Source: Egibacteraceae bacterium (GTDB lineage: Bacteria > Actinomycetota > Nitriliruptoria > Euzebyales > Egibacteraceae). Taken from it: DNA of 64,000 nucleotides. Below the pieces are notes generated by a model. That model saw only the letters and a list, made by a program, of their open reading frames with translations. It searched no databases and was not told the origin of the DNA. A program made the translations under genes and the position numbers. This document shows, one piece after another, positions 1 to 9,285 of the stretch; position 1 is the first letter of the stretch; every line of letters begins with the position of its first letter. The stretch covers positions 22,763 through 86,762 of the forward strand of contig DATLGH010000067.1 of NCBI GenBank assembly GCA_035540635.1. Direction: 5' to 3'.

Positions 1-1613
1 AGCAGGTCATCGACGACCTGCCCCACCAGCGGCAGGTCGTGGGACACAAGCAGGATGGCGACGTCAAGGCGCTCCTGGAGCTCGAGGAGCAGACGGACTA
101 TGCGCGCCTGGGTGAGGACGTCGAGGCCAGTCAGCGGCTCGTCGGCGACGACCAGAGCCGGCTCGTTCGCGATAGCCATCGCGATCACGACCCTCTGCTT
201 CATGCCGCCGCTCAGCTCGTGCGGATAGGCGGTCGCCTTGGCCGCGGACAGCCCGACGAGCTCGATCAACTCGTCGGCCCGAGCTGCGGCGTCGTCCGGC
301 TCGCGGGTCAGAGCAGCTGCCTCGGCGATCTGACGGCGCACGGTGTAGGCCGGGTTGAGGGCGTTCATCGCGCTCTGCGGCACGAGGCTGACGACCCGGC
401 CGCGCAACCTGCCGACCTCACCGGGGCGCATGGCCGTCAGCTGATGGCCGTCCAGCACGACGGTGCCTCCCACGATCGCCCCCGGATGCGGGATGAGCCC
501 AGGCAGGGCCATCGCCAACGTCGTCTTGCCGCAGCCCGATTCCCCGACGAGCCCCACGAGCCTGCCGCGGCCCACGGTAAGGCTGATTCCGTCGACAGCC
601 CGCACCGCTCCATCGGGAGTGTCGTAGTGGACGTGGAGGTCCCGAATGTCAAGCACTACCTGCGGATCGGCAGGCGCCGCCGGGCCCCGCGCTGCGTGCT
701 CAGCGGCCCAGCGGCGACGGCGGACCGACCCCGAGCCGCCGGTGAGCCGGCGATCCCCCCATTCCTCGAAGGAGTAACCCACGAAGGCAAAACCGACGAC
801 GGTCGCCGTCAGCGCCAACCCCGGCGGTACGATCCACCATCTCCACGCCTCCGTGACGATAGCGTTGTGGGCGTTGGCGAAGAACAGCATGCTGCCCCAG
901 CTGATGCGCTGGGGATCGCCAAGCCCCAGAAACGACAGGCTGGCTTCGATCATGATCGCGACGTTGGCCGAGCGGACGAACTGCGCGGCCGCCAGCGGCG
1001 CGGTGCGCGGCAGGATGTGGACGGCCAGTATCCGCAGGGTGGACGCACCCATCGCCTGGGCCGCCTGAACGTGTTCGTACTTCAACACCTTGAGCACCTG
1101 CGAACGCAGCACCCGGGCTGGCTGCGCCCAGATAACCGCGCCTATGACGAACACCGTCATGAACAGCCCGCGGCCGAGGAAGGCGGCGACGACAAGCACG
1201 AGCGGGATGAAGGGAAAGGCCAGCGTCAGGTCGACCGCGCGCATGAGCGCGGCATCGACCGTTCCGCCGAGGTAGCCGGCAAGCAAGGCAACGGTCAAGC
1301 CAACCGCGAGGGCGAACAGAGCGGCGAGCAGGCCGATCGTCAGCGACACCCGTGCGCCGAACACGAGTTGGGCAAACAGGTCGTGGCCGACGTCGTTCGT
1401 GCCCAGCAGGTGCTCGGCGCTTGGGCGCCGGTTCGGCAGACCGGCGCGTTCCTGCGGGCCATAGCGTGTCAGCGCCGGGGCGGCGGCCGCCGCGGCGAAC
1501 AGCATGACCAGGATTGCTGCACCGGCGCTGCCGAGCACGCCCCCGGTGGTCCGCTCACGCCGAGGGGGTCGCCGCGGCTCGACGGTCTGCGGGGCGGTTT
1601 CCTGGGTCGTCAT
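1..1613 (-). CDS. Oligopeptide/nickel-type ABC transporter, fused DppC-like permease and DppD-like ATPase (partial)
   Basis: The frame is open from an ATG at 1613 to the left edge, so the C-terminus is missing. About 300 N-terminal residues are a DppC-type permease: TM helix near residue 30, the LLGTNDVGHDLFAQL signature, and the EAA-type loop around QAAQAMGASTLRI. After a basic linker (RLTGGSGSVRRRRWA) comes an ABC ATPase with Walker A GESGCGKTT, Q-loop VPQSAMNALNP, signature LSGGMKQR, Walker B LVVADEPLTGLD and switch His in VSHDLP. It should act in the membrane with the DppB subunit encoded just upstream, with which its start overlaps (ATGA). Permease-ATPase fusions of this family occur in other Actinobacteria. 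Substrate (peptide or metal chelate) cannot be told. Confidence 0.85.
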   Translation of the reverse strand, partial: MTTQETAPQTVEPRRPPRRERTTGGVLGSAGAAILVMLFAAAAAAPALTRYGPQERAGLPNRRPSAEHLLGTNDVGHDLFAQLVFGARVSLTIGLLAALFALAVGLTVALLAGYLGGTVDAALMRAVDLTLAFPFIPLVLVVAAFLGRGLFMTVFVIGAVIWAQPARVLRSQVLKVLKYEHVQAAQAMGASTLRILAVHILPRTAPLAAAQFVRSANVAIMIEASLSFLGLGDPQRISWGSMLFFANAHNAIVTEAWRWWIVPPGLALTATVVGFAFVGYSFEEWGDRRLTGGSGSVRRRRWAAEHAARGPAAPADPQVVLDIRDLHVHYDTPDGAVRAVDGISLTVGRGRLVGLVGESGCGKTTLAMALPGLIPHPGAIVGGTVVLDGHQLTAMRPGEVGRLRGRVVSLVPQSAMNALNPAYTVRRQIAEAAALTREPDDAAARADELIELVGLSAAKATAYPHELSGGMKQRVVIAMAIANEPALVVADEPLTGLDVLTQARIVRLLLELQERLDVAILLVSHDLPLVGQVVDDL

Positions 1614-2590
1614 GGGCTCGCGAACGGCCTCCGCACCCGCGGGTCCAGCAGCGGGTAAAGCAGGTCGGCGACGAAGTTGGCCGCCAGCACGGTGACGGCC
1701 AGGACGAAGAACGTTCCCTGCAGCACTGGGTAGTCGCGGGCGAGGACGCTTTCATACAGCAGCCGGCCCAGACCTGGATAGGAGAACACCGTCTCGATCA
1801 CGGTCGCGCCGCCGACGACTGTGCCCAGGTTGATCAGCGCCATTGTCGTCACCGGCAGCAGCGCGTTGCGTTCGGCGTGGCGGCGGACTTGCCGTTTGGT
1901 CAGGCCCTTGGCCTGAGCCATCAGGACATAGTCCTCGCGCAGCTCGGACACGAGGGCGGGCCGGGCGACGAGGTAGATGGTGCCGAGCATCGCCGCGGTC
2001 AAGGAGAGGGCCGGCAGGATCAGACGCCGGGCGACCTCAACCACAAGCTCCACCCCCTCCGTCGGCAGGGTGGGCACTGCCCCGAAGATAGGAAACCAGC
2101 CGAGGTGCACGGAGAACACCAGGATGAGCAACAGGCCGACGAAGAACGGGGGCATGGAGTCTATGAGCATGAACGTGCTCATGGTCGACACGTCGGTGGC
2201 CCGGCCGCGCTTCCACGCCGAGCGGAACCCGGCGGCGGTGCCGACCGCCACCGCCAACAGCGTCGAGGTGCCGACGAGCAGCAAGGTCCACGGCAAACGT
2301 TCCAAGACGATGTCGGTGACCGGCCGGGAGTAGCGGGCCGAGATGAGCAGATCGCCGCGGACCAGGCCGGCCAAGTACTCCCGGAACTGCACCGGCAGCG
2401 GCTCGTCGAGCCCGTAGCGGGCCAGGATGCGCTCGCGTTGCTCGGCGGTGATGGCCCCGGCCTGTTCGGGAGGGATGAGATAGTCCGTCACGTCCCCCGG
2501 TGCAAGGCGGGGAAGGGCGAAGTTCAACGCCGCGGCGGCGAACAGCACCAGCCCGTACTGAACGACGAGCCGGACAATCCGCCACGTCAT
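1610..2590 (-). CDS. DppB-like ABC transporter permease
   Basis: Inner-membrane permease of 326 aa for the peptide/opine/nickel uptake class, pairing with the DppC-like half of the next gene. N-terminal TM helix (VQYGLVLFAAAALNFALPRLAPGD), the loop typical of DppB proteins before TM2, and a C-terminal EAA-type loop (DYVLMAQAKGLTKRQVRRH) that would contact the ATPase; about six TM segments in all. Its stop overlaps the ATG of the permease-ATPase gene by 4 bases and it starts 12 bases after the binding-protein gene, so the three genes form one operon. No odd features. Confidence 0.9.
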   Translation of the reverse strand: MTWRIVRLVVQYGLVLFAAAALNFALPRLAPGDVTDYLIPPEQAGAITAEQRERILARYGLDEPLPVQFREYLAGLVRGDLLISARYSRPVTDIVLERLPWTLLLVGTSTLLAVAVGTAAGFRSAWKRGRATDVSTMSTFMLIDSMPPFFVGLLLILVFSVHLGWFPIFGAVPTLPTEGVELVVEVARRLILPALSLTAAMLGTIYLVARPALVSELREDYVLMAQAKGLTKRQVRRHAERNALLPVTTMALINLGTVVGGATVIETVFSYPGLGRLLYESVLARDYPVLQGTFFVLAVTVLAANFVADLLYPLLDPRVRRPFASP

Positions 2591-2602
2591 TCGCAGTGGC
2601 TC

Positions 2603-4375
2603 CTATTCATATTCATCCGCGCCCCTGCGACGCAGGAACACCGCGGCGACGACAACCGCTATGACCAGCAGGGCAACAAGAACCCAGACCCAGGGCTGCC
2701 GAGCCGCCTCTTCAACTCCGGTGCCCAGCGGCCCCTCGCCGACGCCCGTGCCGGCGTACTCGGCCAGAAACGACCGCTTCGTCAGGGGGCTGTGGCCGAA
2801 GTCGGCGATCCAGCCTGCGTAGCCATCGGTGCGGTGAGCCCAGATGCCATCCGGGTACATGACCACGATCATCGGAACGTCCTCGGCGAGAATGCGCTGA
2901 GCCTCCGCCAGCAACTCGCGACGCTCGTCGAGGTCGCCGCTTTCACCGGCGCGGACGACGATCTCATCAAACTCTGGATTGGCGTAACTGGTCTGGGTCT
3001 CGCCGAAGCCGCGCTCCCCGGGGGTATGGAAGAAGTAGTACAAGGCGTCTGGATCCACGTGGGCGTGCGCCTCCAGACCGCCGACACGGATGTCGAAGTC
3101 GGCCTCCTGACCCGGCTCCGGCGCGCGGCGTCGCTGTCCGATCGTGGCCGGATCCAGCGCCTCGACCTCCAGGTCGATGCCGACCTCACTGACCTGCTCG
3201 GCCACGATCTGGGAGGTCCGGATGCCCTGCGGGTCAAAGCTGGACACGAGCACGGTGAACGCGAGAGGATCGCCGTCGGGCGTGAGTCTGATGCCGTCCC
3301 CGTTCATCTGGTCGTAGCCCGCTTCATCGAGCAAGTCCCGAGCCTGGTCCGGATCGAACTGGCGGATCTCCTCGTCGATCGCCCAAGGCGACTCCGGGTG
3401 CATGTAACTGTCCCGGCCCGGCTCGCCGTTGCCGAGGAGGACCGTCTCCACGATCTCCTCCCGGTCGATCGCCAGAGCGATCGCCTTGCGCAGCTGGGGG
3501 TCGTCGAGCGGCTCGCGGGGGGTGTTGAAGTACAGCTGGATGGACTGGAAGATTGTGCCGCGCAGCACCTCTATGTCGTCGGCGCGGTCGAACGCCTCGA
3601 TGAGTTCGGTCGGCACGTTCTGAGAGACGTAGTCGACGTCGCCGGTTTGCAGCGCCGCGAACGCCGCTGCGGGCTCCTGGATGATCGGCATGACAAGTTC
3701 GTCGACGAGGGGGCGGCCCTGGAAGTAGTCGTCATTGGCCTCAAAGCGGTACTGCTGGTCGGAGACGATTTCGGCGACCCGGTACGGGCCGGTGCCGACG
3801 GGCAGCTCCTCTGTGAACGCACCGGGCTCGGCGACGTCCTCCCATTGGTGACGCGGCAGGATCGGCAGGTCCGCGCCGGGCATGATGCGGAACTGCCCGG
3901 CAGGGTGGGCGAAGTCCAAGCGGATGGTGTGGTCGTCGATGATTTCCGAATCCTCGTACAGCGGCATGTCCCCCACGTGGTGGGCGTAGCGGCCGGAGTC
4001 GGCTTCGTGCTCGACGTAGTACTCCATGCTGAACTGCACGTCGTCGGCGGTGAAAGGCGTGCCGTCGTGCCATGTGACATCGTCACGCAGGCTGACCGTC
4101 CAGGTCGTGTAGTCCTCCGACGGCTCGGCCGACTCGGCCAGCCACGGCTCAGGGTCGTCGCGCGCCTGCGACCAGAACAGCGAGTCGTAGACGAGGTGGA
4201 CAAGGTCGTGGGTGTTCGGGAACGCCCCGAAACTATGCGTGAAAGGGGTGATGTTGTTCTCGAAGCCGTTGAGGCCGATGGTGACCCGTGACGTCTCCTC
4301 AGTGGACGCGGTCGGGGACAGCGCGAGCAGAAGACTCGAGACGAGGAGCGCGACAAGCATTCCACGGCTTCGCAT
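2603..4375 (-). CDS. Family 5 extracellular solute-binding protein with C-terminal membrane anchor
   Basis: Binding protein of a peptide/nickel-type ABC importer, 590 aa. The start at 4375 is chosen because it is followed by a signal peptide (MRSRGMLVALLVSSLLLALS) and preceded by AGGGAAGGG; the open frame extends further upstream without coding character. The body has SBP family 5 features (EDYTTWTVSLRDDVTWHDGT, then PFTADDVQFSMEYY). Unusually there is no lipobox Cys. Instead a C-terminal TM helix (WVWVLVALLVIAVVVAAVFL) followed by RRRGADEYE would anchor it with the binding domain outside. First gene of the transporter operon. Ligand unknown. Confidence 0.88.
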   Translation of the reverse strand: MRSRGMLVALLVSSLLLALSPTASTEETSRVTIGLNGFENNITPFTHSFGAFPNTHDLVHLVYDSLFWSQARDDPEPWLAESAEPSEDYTTWTVSLRDDVTWHDGTPFTADDVQFSMEYYVEHEADSGRYAHHVGDMPLYEDSEIIDDHTIRLDFAHPAGQFRIMPGADLPILPRHQWEDVAEPGAFTEELPVGTGPYRVAEIVSDQQYRFEANDDYFQGRPLVDELVMPIIQEPAAAFAALQTGDVDYVSQNVPTELIEAFDRADDIEVLRGTIFQSIQLYFNTPREPLDDPQLRKAIALAIDREEIVETVLLGNGEPGRDSYMHPESPWAIDEEIRQFDPDQARDLLDEAGYDQMNGDGIRLTPDGDPLAFTVLVSSFDPQGIRTSQIVAEQVSEVGIDLEVEALDPATIGQRRRAPEPGQEADFDIRVGGLEAHAHVDPDALYYFFHTPGERGFGETQTSYANPEFDEIVVRAGESGDLDERRELLAEAQRILAEDVPMIVVMYPDGIWAHRTDGYAGWIADFGHSPLTKRSFLAEYAGTGVGEGPLGTGVEEAARQPWVWVLVALLVIAVVVAAVFLRRRGADEYE

Positions 4376-4625
4376 TATCAGCCCTTCCCTGGGGACGGAG
4401 TGGTCGGACAAGGGGTCGGACGCCCAAGCGGTCGACCCGGCGGGCATGAGCGGCGATGATAGCCACTTCGCCTGTCCGACTGGTAGATGCCAGAAGCATC
4501 TATCGCGGGTCGGAAAGGGCAAGCACACGGGCGGCCGGGAGTCGCGTCGGCGTGTCTCCCTCTGCGCAAGGAATAGGGAGCGGCTCTACGGCTAATGCAG
4601 GGGCCGAAGTCATCGCGGTGCTTGC
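4376..4625. other. Intergenic region upstream of the transporter operon
   Basis: About 250 bases with no convincing gene. It must hold the promoter of the minus-strand transporter operon, but I see no clear -35/-10 pair. The right end runs into transposase remnants. Confidence 0.4.
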
Positions 4626-5070
4626 GCCCAACGCCATGAGGAAAACGCCCGCCGCAGAAGGGCGTGGATCGTCTTCCAGGACGAATCGGGGTTCTGGCTG
4701 ATCCCCTCGGTGCGGCCCAGCTGGGCGCCGCGCGGGCAGACCCCGGTGCTGGCCACCGTTCAGCTGGAAGCCGCTGTCGATGGCCGCCGCCGTCTGCTAC
4801 CGGCCCGACGGCAGCGACGCCACCCTGGCGTTCCGGCTGCGTGCCGGCGCCTACAACGACAAGAGCCTGATCGGCTTACTGGAGGAGCTGCACCGTCACC
4901 TGAACGGCGACAAGGTCACCCTGATCTGGGACGGACTGCCGTCGCACCGCAGCAAACGCATGAACGCGTGGGTCGCCTCCCAGCGCCGATGGCTGGTGGT
5001 CGAGCGCCTGCCCGCCTACGGCCACGAGCCCAACAGGTCGAACCGCTGTTGGGCAACCTCAAGAGCCGGC
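4626..5070 (+). pseudogene. IS630-family transposase remnant
   Basis: The middle of an IS630-type DDE transposase can be read across three frames. Frame one has ENARRRRAWIVFQDESGFW and PSVRPSWAPRGQTPVLA. After a frameshift near 4765-4775 comes WKPLSMAAAVCYRPDGSDA and GDKVTLIWDGLPSHRSKRM with VVERLPAYGHE. After a second shift near 5030 comes VEPLLGNLKS. The N-terminal helix-turn-helix and the C-terminus are gone and no terminal inverted repeats were found. It is dead, and marks past insertion next to the LuxR-type regulator. The open frame of the regulator extends into it by chance. Confidence 0.85.
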
Positions 5071-5241
5071 CTCATCATCAAGGAGCGCGACTACTTCGAC
5101 ACCGTGTCGTCGCCATGCCAGGTGGGGCGGGTTTCAGTGGACCGTGTCGCACCTCGCCGGCGCACCGACCTCCGTCGGCTTCGCCGGCTCCCGGTCGAGC
5201 CGGCCTCCTCGGTCGTCAACGTCATCGGCGGATTCCGACCG

Positions 5242-5247
5242 TACGAT
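5242..5247 (+). promoter_or_regulatory. Candidate -10 box for the LuxR-type regulator
   Basis: TACGAT fits the actinobacterial -10 pattern TANNNT and ends 6 bases before the in-frame GTG at 5254. No ribosome binding site lies before that GTG or the ATG at 5263, so a leaderless transcript is likely. No clear -35 is visible. Confidence 0.4.
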
Positions 5248-5253
5248 TCGGGC

Positions 5254-8136
5254 GTGACCGCCATGCTCTGCCCCGTCGTCGTCGGGCGTGACGCGCAGCT
5301 CCAGCGGTTGACCGCGCGGCTGGAGGAGGCTGCAGGGGGACGGGGCGGCGTCCTTGGGCTGCTCGGCGAGGCCGGAACCGGCAAGTCACGGCTGGTGAGG
5401 GAGGCACGCGCCGAGGCGCACGCGCGTGGCCTGCTGGTCTTGACCGGTCGGGCGGTTGCCCGAGCGACGCCGACGCCGCTGCGGCCCCTCGCCGAAGCGG
5501 TGCAGTCCGGTTTCCGCGACGCGGAGCCGCCGGGCGAACCGTCGCTCGCCCCGTTCCTGCCCGCGCTCGCCCAGCTCCACCCGGGCTGGTCCGCCGCCGG
5601 GGCGGCGCCCGGAACCGGCATCGTGCTCGCCGAGGCGCTCGTGCGGCTCCTGTCGAGCGCCGGCCGGGGACGCGGCTGCCTCCTGGAGCTGGAGGACCTC
5701 CACTGGGCCGACCCCGACACCCTGGAGATCCTCGGGTACCTCGCCGACCATCTCGACGACGCACCCGTCCTGGTGCTCGCCTCCGCGCGCAGCGCGGAGG
5801 GCACCGCAGGCGAGCGCGTGTTGCGCGCTATCGCCCAGCGGCAAGCCGCCGAGCTGCTGGAGACCGCCCGTCTCGGACCCGCGGATGTCGAGGCGATGGT
5901 TGCCGCCTGCCTCGGCGCCGACGTGGACCGGCACGTCACCGAGCTCGTGGAGGGTCGAGCCGAAGGGGTCCCGCTGTTCGTCGAGGAGCTCCTCGCCGCC
6001 TTCGTCGGGATGGGCGCGCTGCGCGCCGACGAGGGGGTCTGGCGGGTGGTGGGGCGGTTGGACGCAAGCGGCGCCGTCCCGACGACCTTCGCCGAGACCG
6101 TCGAGTCGCGCCTGGCCGCCATGCCACCCCCGGCACGCGACGTGCTCGCGGCTGCCGCGGCCCTGGGCCGGCGGTTCGACTGGCGGCTTCTGCCCGCCGC
6201 CACCGAGCTCGCCGAGCCGCGCGTGCTCGACGCGCTGCACGATGCGGTCGCCGTCCAGCTGCTCGAGGCGCAGGGCGACGGCTTCCGGTTCCGCCACGCG
6301 CTGGGGCGTGACGTGGTCCTCGCCGGGCTGCTGCCGCCGGCGCGCGCCGAGGTCGCGCGGCGCTGCCTGTCCGCGCTCGAGCAGGCGCATCCGAACCTGC
6401 CCGACGAGTGGTGCGAGGTCGCGGCAGGCCTGGCCGTGCAGGCCGGCGACGTCGCCGGCGCCGTCGGGCTGCTGCTCGAGTCGGCCCGGCGCGCGCTGCG
6501 CCACGGCGCCGTGCGCAGCGCAGCCCAGACGGCCGACCGCGCGCGGGAGCTGGCCGGCGGCGACGCGCAGCTGCGCTTGGCCGTCGACGAGGCGGCTGGT
6601 GAGGCCGCCGCCTTCGCCGGTGATCTGGACACCGCGACGGCGCTGCTCGGTGAGGTCCTCGCCGCGCTGGCGCGGACCGCGTCGAACGTCGGCCGCCGCG
6701 CGCGGCTGCATCTCGCCCTCGCACGCGCCGCTGTCGCTGCCGGGCGCTGGACGGTGGCGGAGCATCACGTCGACGCGGGCACGGCTCTGGCCGGCGCGCA
6801 GGGCGACCGCGGCGCCCTCGCCGAGGCGCTCGCCCTCGGATCACAGGTCGCCTTGGCGCAGGACAGGCTCGCGGACGCCGAGCGCCTGGCACGCGAGGCG
6901 GTCGCGCACGGTGAAGCCGGGGGGGCGCCGGGCGCGGTGTGCGAGGCGCACGAGGTCCTGGGCCGCTGCGCGCGCCTGCACGACCTGGAGATCGCGGAGG
7001 AACACTTCCAGGCCGCCCGGCGCACCGCCGAGGCCCACGGTCTACGGCTGTGGCGTGCGCGCGCCCTGCACGAGCTGGGCACCATCGACCTGTTCACCAC
7101 GCTGCGCACCGACCGCCTCGAGGAGGCGCGGCAGGCGGCGGTCGATGCGGGCGCCGTGAGCACCGTGGCCCTGGCCGACCTGCATCTGACCTCGGTCGCG
7201 CTGGCGCACTGGCGCGCCGCCGACGCCTTCGAGGCGATCAACCGCTGCCTCGCCCTGGCGCGGCCGCTGCGGCTGGACACCTGCGGCATGGCGCTCATCC
7301 ACCTCGCCTGCGCCCACGCCGCCGTCGGCGACGAACCGGCCATGGAGGCCGCCGTCGCCGAGGCGCTCGACGTCGCGGGTGACAGCCTGGACGTCGTTGC
7401 CGGCGTGCCGGGGCGCGCGCGCAGCATGCTGGCGCTTCGTCGGGGCGACTTCGTCGCGGCCCGGCGCTATCTGGAGGAGGCCGTCGATCTGCTGCGGCGG
7501 GCGCCCCGCTTCTTCCCCTTCCTCGGCGTCTGGGCGCTGCTCGCCACCGTCCAGGACGAGCGGTCAGGCCAGCAGGCGCGCGCCCACGCCGCAGCCGCAC
7601 CGGGAGCGTCCTACGACGTCATCACCTGGCATCTGGCGCTCGGCGAGGCCGTGGACCTCGGCCGCGCCGGCCGCCGCGTGGAGGCCGAGAAGCTGTGGGC
7701 CGAGCGCATGGTGAACCCGCCACCGGTCACCCGGCTGGGTCCCTGGCTCGCCATCGCGCAGCTCGTCGTCGCCGGACCGGCCGCCCGGGACGGTTGGGGC
7801 GACCCCGAGCGCTGGCTGCGTGCCGCGCACGCCGACTTCCAGGAGCGCGACATGACCGAGCTCGCCTCGGCCTGCCGGGCGGCGTTGCGCGATATCGGTG
7901 CCCCGGCGCCCCGACCCACCCGCGCCGCGGCGGATGTCCCTGCGGCGCTGCGGGAGCACGGCGTCACCCCGCGGGAGGCCGAGGTCCTGGAGCTGGTCCG
8001 CCAGGGCATGACCAACCGGGAGATCGGCGCGCGGCTGCACCTGTCGCCTCGCACGGTGGACCGCCACGTCGCCAGCCTGCTGGCCAAGACCGGTGCCGCC
8101 GACCGCAGGGCGCTGTCGCGCATGGCGGGTGCGTAG
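5254..8136 (+). CDS. LAL-type LuxR-family transcriptional regulator with AAA ATPase domain
   Basis: Large regulator of about 960 aa. N-terminal ATPase with Walker A LLGEAGTGKSRLV and Walker B LLELEDLHWADPD; a long alanine-rich TPR-like middle; C-terminal LuxR helix-turn-helix (GVTPREAEVLELVRQGMTNR, then IGARLHLSPRTVDRHVASLL). LAL proteins bind DNA through the C-terminus and are thought to sense ligands through the ATPase/TPR part. The ATG at 5263 (MLCPVVVGRD) is the common family start; the GTG at 5254 sits just after a -10-like box and may start a leaderless message. The next two genes downstream are its likely targets. Confidence 0.88.
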   Translation: MTAMLCPVVVGRDAQLQRLTARLEEAAGGRGGVLGLLGEAGTGKSRLVREARAEAHARGLLVLTGRAVARATPTPLRPLAEAVQSGFRDAEPPGEPSLAPFLPALAQLHPGWSAAGAAPGTGIVLAEALVRLLSSAGRGRGCLLELEDLHWADPDTLEILGYLADHLDDAPVLVLASARSAEGTAGERVLRAIAQRQAAELLETARLGPADVEAMVAACLGADVDRHVTELVEGRAEGVPLFVEELLAAFVGMGALRADEGVWRVVGRLDASGAVPTTFAETVESRLAAMPPPARDVLAAAAALGRRFDWRLLPAATELAEPRVLDALHDAVAVQLLEAQGDGFRFRHALGRDVVLAGLLPPARAEVARRCLSALEQAHPNLPDEWCEVAAGLAVQAGDVAGAVGLLLESARRALRHGAVRSAAQTADRARELAGGDAQLRLAVDEAAGEAAAFAGDLDTATALLGEVLAALARTASNVGRRARLHLALARAAVAAGRWTVAEHHVDAGTALAGAQGDRGALAEALALGSQVALAQDRLADAERLAREAVAHGEAGGAPGAVCEAHEVLGRCARLHDLEIAEEHFQAARRTAEAHGLRLWRARALHELGTIDLFTTLRTDRLEEARQAAVDAGAVSTVALADLHLTSVALAHWRAADAFEAINRCLALARPLRLDTCGMALIHLACAHAAVGDEPAMEAAVAEALDVAGDSLDVVAGVPGRARSMLALRRGDFVAARRYLEEAVDLLRRAPRFFPFLGVWALLATVQDERSGQQARAHAAAAPGASYDVITWHLALGEAVDLGRAGRRVEAEKLWAERMVNPPPVTRLGPWLAIAQLVVAGPAARDGWGDPERWLRAAHADFQERDMTELASACRAALRDIGAPAPRPTRAAADVPAALREHGVTPREAEVLELVRQGMTNREIGARLHLSPRTVDRHVASLLAKTGAADRRALSRMAGA

Positions 8137-8215
8137 GCGAGATTGGGTAGCGATCACCGATGTGCGGTCCGTGCCGCCGGGTGACCATCGGGGCCTTCCG
8201 AGGAAAGGAGCACCG

Positions 8216-8488
8216 ATGTTCGTGACCGTTCTGCACACCGTGCACGACCCCGTGACGTTCCAGGAGCGGGGCCACGCGATGACCAGCCGCGTCCCGGCGG
8301 GCGTCCGCGTGCACCACTTCCTGCCGTCCACCGACCTGACCCGGGCGATCTGCCTGTGGGAGGGGCCGGCCGTCGCCGGCGTCAGCGCCCACGTCGACGC
8401 CAACCTCGGCGACGCTAGCAGCCAGGACTACTTCGTCGTCGCGGACGAGTACGCCCTCGGCCTGCCGACGCGGCAGGAGGTGGCCTGA
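8216..8488 (+). CDS. Small protein of unknown function, co-transcribed with a metallo-hydrolase
   Basis: 90 aa with a strong ribosome binding site (AGGAAAGGAG) before the ATG. The sequence (MFVTVLHTVHDPVTFQERGH, later HHFLPSTDLTRAICLWEG) looks like a small ferredoxin-like alpha/beta-barrel stress protein, but I do not recognise a named family. Its stop overlaps the start of the metallo-beta-lactamase gene (TGATG), so the two are translationally coupled and probably act together. Confidence 0.75.
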   Translation: MFVTVLHTVHDPVTFQERGHAMTSRVPAGVRVHHFLPSTDLTRAICLWEGPAVAGVSAHVDANLGDASSQDYFVVADEYALGLPTRQEVA

Positions 8489-9270
8489 TGCAGCTGCGGA
8501 CCGACGAGATCGCCGACGGCATCTACCGCATCTCGGCCTACATCCCCGACATCGCCCCGCCGGCGGGGTTCACGTTCAACCAGTTCCTCGTCGCCGCCGA
8601 CGACCCGTTGCTGTACCACGCCGGCCACCGCGAGATGTACCCGCTCATCGCCGAGCAGGTGGCCCGCCTGGTGCCGCTCGAGCGTCTGCGGTGGGTGGCG
8701 TTCGGGCACGTCGAGGCGGACGAGTGCGGTGCCATGAACCGGTGGCTGGACGCCTCAGCGCGAGCCGAGGTCGCGCACCTCGAGATCGGCTGCGACCTGT
8801 CGCTGCGCGACATGGCCGACCGGCCGCCCCGCGCGGTCGAGGACGGCGAGGTCATCGACCTCGGCGGCAAGCGGGTGCGGTTCATCGCCACGCCGCACGT
8901 GCCGCACAACTGGGAGACGCAGGTCATCTTCGAGGAGACCACCGGCACGCTGTTCTGCGGTGACCTGCTCGCGCACATCGGTAATGTCGCGGCGCTGACC
9001 GAGTCCGACGTCGTCGAGCCGGCGATGCACACCGAGGAGATCTTCCACGGCAGCTCGCTGTCCGCCCATGGCGGAGCGACGATCCGCCGTCTCGCCGAGC
9101 TCGAGCCGGCCACATTGGCGCTGATGCACGGCGCGTCTTACACAGGGGACGCCGCCGGCGTCCTGCGCGACCTCGCGGCGGACCATGATCGGCGGGTTCT
9201 CGCGGCGCTCGAGGCGGGGCAACCCGCCGCCGGCAACGGCTGCCCGCCGCTCGTCGGACACACCCACTGA
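8488..9270 (+). CDS. Metallo-beta-lactamase-fold protein, flavodiiron (ODP) type
   Basis: 260 aa. The fold motif reads GHVEADECG, the H-x-E-x-D pattern of oxygen-binding diiron proteins rather than the HxHxDH of hydrolases. Further ligands are in TPHVPHNWET, the bridging Asp in LFCGDLLAH and a late His in LMHGASYTGD. These are the diiron ligands of flavodiiron proteins, but the flavodoxin domain is absent, so it may need a separate electron donor. A role in O2/NO handling or sensing is inferred. It overlaps the upstream 90-aa gene by one base and follows the LuxR-type regulator. Confidence 0.82.
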   Translation: MQLRTDEIADGIYRISAYIPDIAPPAGFTFNQFLVAADDPLLYHAGHREMYPLIAEQVARLVPLERLRWVAFGHVEADECGAMNRWLDASARAEVAHLEIGCDLSLRDMADRPPRAVEDGEVIDLGGKRVRFIATPHVPHNWETQVIFEETTGTLFCGDLLAHIGNVAALTESDVVEPAMHTEEIFHGSSLSAHGGATIRRLAELEPATLALMHGASYTGDAAGVLRDLAADHDRRVLAALEAGQPAAGNGCPPLVGHTH

Positions 9271-9285
9271 TAAGGCGGTAAGGGG

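Noticed and set aside
39..1658. Long plus-strand open frames over the transporter genes (539 and 925 codons)
   Set aside because: Composition shadows of the minus-strand permease/ATPase genes; no domain motifs and very Arg/His/Gln-rich products.
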